Assembly: GCA_030039975.1 (NCBI GenBank)
Contig: JASHUO010000485.1
Location: forward strand, 1-5,638
Origin: Alphaproteobacteria bacterium
Lineage (GTDB): Bacteria > Pseudomonadota > Alphaproteobacteria > ATCC43930 > CGMCC-115725
Length of the DNA stretch: 5,638 bases
Direction of reading: 5' to 3'
Shown here: positions 5,037 through 5,638 of the stretch, one piece after another
Position numbering within the stretch: position 1 is the stretch's first letter
Layout of the letters: each line of letters opens with the position of its first letter
Made by a program: the position numbers and the translations under genes
The notes under the pieces: model-generated
Told to the model about the DNA's origin: nothing
The model's database searches: none
Seen by the model: only the letters and a program-made list of their open reading frames with translations

Positions 5037-5638
5037 ATGGCGATCATCGAGGTACGCGGGATCGAGCTTGTCTACGAGGTGCTGGGCGAGGGCGGGCCAT
5101 GGGTTGCGATCTCTCCCGGCGGGCGGCGTGGCCTCGCTTCGGACCGGGGGCTGGGCGAGCTCATCGCGGAGGCCGGGTTCCGCGTGCTGGTCTATGACCG
5201 CCGCAACACCGGCGCTGCCGCGATCGCGATTTCCGGCGGGTCCGAGAGCGAAGAGCAGGCGGAGGATCTGCTGGCGTTGCTGCGCGCGCTCGGCACCGGT
5301 CCCGCTTACATCGCCGGCTGCTCCTCGGGGAGCCGGCTCTCGCTGCTGCTGGCGCTGGCGCATCCCGAAGCCGTTCGGGCGCTGCTGCTGTGGCGCGTGA
5401 CCGGCGGCGCCTATGCGGCCGAGCGCCTCGCCTTCAACTACTACACCCAGTTCCTGGACGCGGTGCAGCGCGGCGGCATCGACGCGGTCTCAGAAACCGA
5501 GCATTTCGCGGCGATGATCCGCGCCAATCCCGCCAATCGCGAGCGGCTCCACAGCATGGGCGCGGCGCGGTTTGCGGCGGGGATGGAGCGCTGGCTTGCC
5601 GGATTCCGCCACGGATCGAACCATCCCGTTGCCGGCAT
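5037..5638 (+). CDS. alpha/beta-fold hydrolase, 3' truncated by window edge
   Basis: ATG 5037 opens a frame that stays open to the end of the window, giving 200 residues with no stop. GGGGAGG (5022-5028) lies 8 nt upstream. The protein has the alpha/beta hydrolase order: an N-terminal strand MAIIEVRGIELVYEVLGEG, the oxyanion-type loop ISPGGRRG (25-32), FRVLVYDRRNTGA (48-60), and the nucleophile elbow AGCSSGSRL (93-101), where S96 is the GxSxG serine. ALAHPEAVRALLLW (106-119) follows, then a helical cap-like stretch and RWLAGFRHGSNHPVAG at the edge. The catalytic acid and His normally come later and are not visible. Relatives are MhpC-type esterases or C-C hydrolases of roughly 260-290 residues. 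The soluble sequence suggests a cytoplasmic enzyme, substrate unknown. It is divergent from the proline-rich secreted protein. Confidence 0.9.
   Translation, partial: MAIIEVRGIELVYEVLGEGGPWVAISPGGRRGLASDRGLGELIAEAGFRVLVYDRRNTGAAAIAISGGSESEEQAEDLLALLRALGTGPAYIAGCSSGSRLSLLLALAHPEAVRALLLWRVTGGAYAAERLAFNYYTQFLDAVQRGGIDAVSETEHFAAMIRANPANRERLHSMGAARFAAGMERWLAGFRHGSNHPVAG

Noticed and set aside
4905..5363. Upstream extension of the proline-rich minus-strand protein
   Set aside because: It would overlap the alpha/beta hydrolase on the other strand and bury an obvious signal peptide that has its own ribosome site.
4717..5400. 227-residue + strand open frame over the right-hand divergent region
   Set aside because: It is antisense to the proline-rich gene and out of frame with the alpha/beta hydrolase. 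Its product is Arg/Gly/Ser-rich with no domain.

Overview
The window is GC-rich, with G or C at most third codon positions. Its genes resemble those common in Alphaproteobacteria, probably Hyphomicrobiales (Bradyrhizobium-like) or Rhodospirillales-type soil bacteria. The pointers are a small secreted proline-rich protein with a PVIPPPGTPGG tail, a 132-residue hypothetical of a type I recall from rhizobia-like genomes, and a palindromic repeat with a CCCGCGAAAGCGGG core. The genus cannot be fixed from this sequence alone. No rRNA, tRNA, CRISPR array, insertion sequence or phage gene is visible.

Layout, left to right: the 3' end of a small + strand gene (1-192); a convergent gap with two palindromic structures (193-367); a minus-strand MFS transporter of the metabolite:H+ symporter type (368-1663); a divergent promoter region with a palindrome (1664-1808); a + strand amidohydrolase of the cytosine-deaminase (CodA) superfamily (1809-3038); a gap holding a three-stem palindromic element (3039-3273); a + strand polysaccharide-deacetylase/PuuE-type hydrolase (3274-4107); a small conserved hypothetical (4160-4558); a convergent minus-strand secreted proline-rich protein (4578-4904); a second divergent region (4905-5036); and the first 200 residues of an alpha/beta hydrolase that runs off the right edge (5037-5638).

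The first three complete genes make the most coherent unit. The symporter and the amidohydrolase share a divergent promoter region, and the deacetylase-fold hydrolase follows on the amidohydrolase strand. A proton-coupled permease with two C-N bond hydrolases suggests uptake and stepwise hydrolysis of a small nitrogenous compound such as an N-heterocycle, cyclic imide, ureide or amide. This is inference from family membership and position; the substrate cannot be read from the sequence. The amidohydrolase keeps the histidine ligands of CodA but appears to lack its catalytic Glu and its metal-binding Asp, so it should not be called a cytosine deaminase. The genes right of 4108 have no clear functional link to this unit.

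Several very long open frames overlap these genes (for example + 908-3142 and - 1572-2840). They are by-products of high GC and were rejected.
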